A stretch of 64,000 nucleotides of DNA. It comes from Thalassomonas sp. RHCl1 (GTDB lineage: Bacteria > Pseudomonadota > Gammaproteobacteria > Enterobacterales > Alteromonadaceae). Shown one piece after another: positions 62,870-64,000 of this stretch. A program made the position numbers and the translations under genes. Numbering within the stretch: the stretch's first letter is position 1; each line of letters begins with the position of its first letter. The stretch is taken from the NCBI RefSeq assembly GCF_947387555.1, contig NZ_CANDNZ010000008.1, positions 124,001 to 188,000 on the forward strand, read 5' to 3'. The notes below the pieces were generated by a model, which saw only the letters and a list, made by a program, of their open reading frames with translations, did no database searches and was not told the origin of the DNA.

Positions 62870-63580
62870 TTAAGTTAATGTTTTATCTTTTAACGCTTCA
62901 AGCATATTCATCACCATTTGCGAAGAATTGACCGAGGCGGTTTCCAGGTAGGCTTCAAAAGAAGTCGGTGATTCTTTACCGGCAATGTCCGACATCGAGC
63001 GGATCACGACAAAAGGGGTATCAAATTGTCGGCAGGTGTGGGCGATGGCCGCCCCTTCCATTTCTACCGCCGCCATTTGCGGGAAGTTGGCCCTGGCTTT
63101 GGCAATATCTTCTTCGGCAGTCATAAAGGTATCGCCGGTGGTAATTAAGCCGACCAGGGTTTGAATATCCGTTAAGGCTTCAATGCCGGTTTTTGCCGCT
63201 TCAACCAGGACAGGATGCGGGATATAAGCGGCGGGGTTTGACGGTAACTGGCCAACTTCATAACCGAAAGCCGTCAGGTTAACGTCGTGATAACGTACTT
63301 CTGAGCTGATCACGATATCGCCTACTTTCAGGGACTGGTCGAAACCGCCGGCGGAGCCGGTATTTACCACATAATCCGGTTGGAACTTATCAATTAACAA
63401 CGCGGTGGCCAGGGCGGCGGCAACTTTACCTATGCCGGACTGTACGATGACGACGTCTGTGCCGTTAAGCTGTCCCTGGAAAAACTGATAGCCAGCGTGT
63501 TCCACGGTTTGACAGTTGCTGAGTTTGGCTTTTAATATCGCGACTTCTGGCTCCATAGCGCCAATAATGCCTGCTTTCAT
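62870..63580 (-). CDS. mtnN: 5'-methylthioadenosine/S-adenosylhomocysteine nucleosidase
   Basis: A 236-residue enzyme with the family start [16 protein letters not shown], the [20 protein letters not shown] segment, the GDTFM substrate motif, and the [13 protein letters not shown] and RSMSDIAG catalytic regions (E and D of the active site). It cleaves adenine from MTA and SAH, feeding methionine salvage and the SAM cycle. The ATG at 63580 has GGA at 7-base spacing and is the usual family start; an ATG at 63592 is a four-residue longer option. Confidence 0.93.
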   Translation of the reverse strand: MKAGIIGAMEPEVAILKAKLSNCQTVEHAGYQFFQGQLNGTDVVIVQSGIGKVAAALATALLIDKFQPDYVVNTGSAGGFDQSLKVGDIVISSEVRYHDVNLTAFGYEVGQLPSNPAAYIPHPVLVEAAKTGIEALTDIQTLVGLITTGDTFMTAEEDIAKARANFPQMAAVEMEGAAIAHTCRQFDTPFVVIRSMSDIAGKESPTSFEAYLETASVNSSQMVMNMLEALKDKTLT

Positions 63581-63673
63581 TTTTAATTCCATCCGGATTA
63601 TTAAGAGGTTAGTGGCAGAATTATAACTTGGCTGGTTTGAAAAATCTGCTGATTTTCACTGCCGGGGAAAGGC

Positions 63674-63716
63674 AAAAAATTGACAGCAATCCGGCAAGCT
63701 ACATGACCGGATTGCT
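63674..63716 (-). terminator. Terminator of the right-edge gene
   Basis: AGCAATCCGG (63685-63694) pairs perfectly with CCGGATTGCT (63707-63716), and a run of As on the plus strand (63674-63679) gives a U-tract for the minus-strand transcript. It lies about 20 bases past the stop at 63736. Confidence 0.8.
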
Positions 63717-63735
63717 CAGGGGGCGTCGATTATCC

Positions 63736-64000
63736 TTAGTGGGGCAGGGCGGCCACTTGCGGCGCCGATATTTGTCCTGCATTCTGGACTTTTGCCTGGG
63801 CTGCTGCTGAGGTGATCACCCCGGTATTTTTAGGTCTGGCTTTAACCATAGGCGCAGGGATCACCCGGCCGCGCATTTTCGGCGTCGGCGCCTGGTTACC
63901 TAAGATGCGGCTGTTAATACAGGCGCGGATCTCATCCAGGCTATAACTGCCTTTAACCTTGATGCGGATATGGGGGATAGAAGCGGCTTCAAGTGCACCG
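63736..64000 (-). CDS. C-terminus of an unidentified protein (cut by right edge)
   Basis: The minus strand is open from the right edge to a TAA at 63736-63738, giving 87 residues (from codon 63999). It begins with ALEAASIPHIRIKVKGSYSL, a folded-looking helix/strand mix (DEIRACINSRILGNQAP), then a basic, Pro/Ala-rich tail (RVIPAPMVKARPKNTGVITS) that looks disordered. No family is recognised from this fragment. The downstream terminator at 63674-63716 supports a real gene end. Confidence 0.65.
   Translation of the reverse strand, partial: GALEAASIPHIRIKVKGSYSLDEIRACINSRILGNQAPTPKMRGRVIPAPMVKARPKNTGVITSAAAQAKVQNAGQISAPQVAALPH

Overview
The window reads as chromosomal DNA of a marine gammaproteobacterium, most likely from the Colwelliaceae (Thalassomonas or Thalassotalea-like). 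That placement is an inference from protein style, the crbS/actP/acs and nosRZDFYL content and the anmK-mepM-tyrS block; no rRNA or tRNA gene is present to confirm it. Coding density is high, and I see no insertion sequence, prophage, CRISPR array or integrase.

Layout. 1-5038: the start of a beta-propeller signalling protein that runs off the left edge, then a minus-strand pair made of a lipase-like alpha/beta hydrolase and a phospholipase D-family protein. 5353-23310: an acetate/short-chain acyl cluster with a PrpE-like acyl-CoA synthetase, a NarL-type response regulator (CrbR-like), a TPR histidine kinase, the transporter-kinase CrbS, a small anchored protein, ActP and its DUF485 partner, a CBS/nucleotidyltransferase protein coupled to a DEDDh exonuclease, acetyl-CoA synthetase and a DcaP-type porin. 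A palindrome of the form TTAGAC-N4-GTCTAA lies upstream of prpE, of the CBS gene (in the divergent actP region) and of acs, and is a candidate shared operator. 23554-35081: a lone prepilin, two membrane-anchored AraC regulators, a DUF4386 membrane protein, a BCCT transporter, a serine hydrolase, a double SnoaL-like lipoprotein, a LytS/LytTR two-component pair and small orphan proteins.

35333-40561: the most unusual locus. It encodes an exported TPR-CHAT protein with an intact His/Cys dyad, an ECF-type sigma factor that overlaps it, a membrane-anchored anti-sigma-like protein and an unknown protein. The arrangement suggests a CHAT protease that controls sigma release by proteolysis in the periplasm, a CRISPR-free parallel to the TPR-CHAT/sigma partnership of type III-E CRISPR systems.

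41032-50887: an M1-type peptidase, a REC-PilZ regulator, a diguanylate cyclase, a chemoreceptor with a periplasmic heme c motif and an upstream FNR/CRP-like site, then the housekeeping block anmK, M23 endopeptidase and tyrS. 51158-59012: a complete nitrous oxide reductase cluster nosRZDFYL, with FNR-like sites before nosR (and a weaker one before nosZ) and a terminator-like hairpin between nosZ and nosD. 59125-64000: a DUF4136 lipoprotein, an anchored orphan, rraB, a TRIC-type channel, a rhodanese, a CbiB-like membrane protein, mtnN and the C-terminus of an unidentified protein cut by the right edge.

Together the genes describe a bacterium that scavenges acetate and propionate under two-component control and can respire N2O when oxygen is low. 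Start codons were adjusted where a ribosome-binding site or signal peptide decided them. Functions are family-level inferences from motifs.
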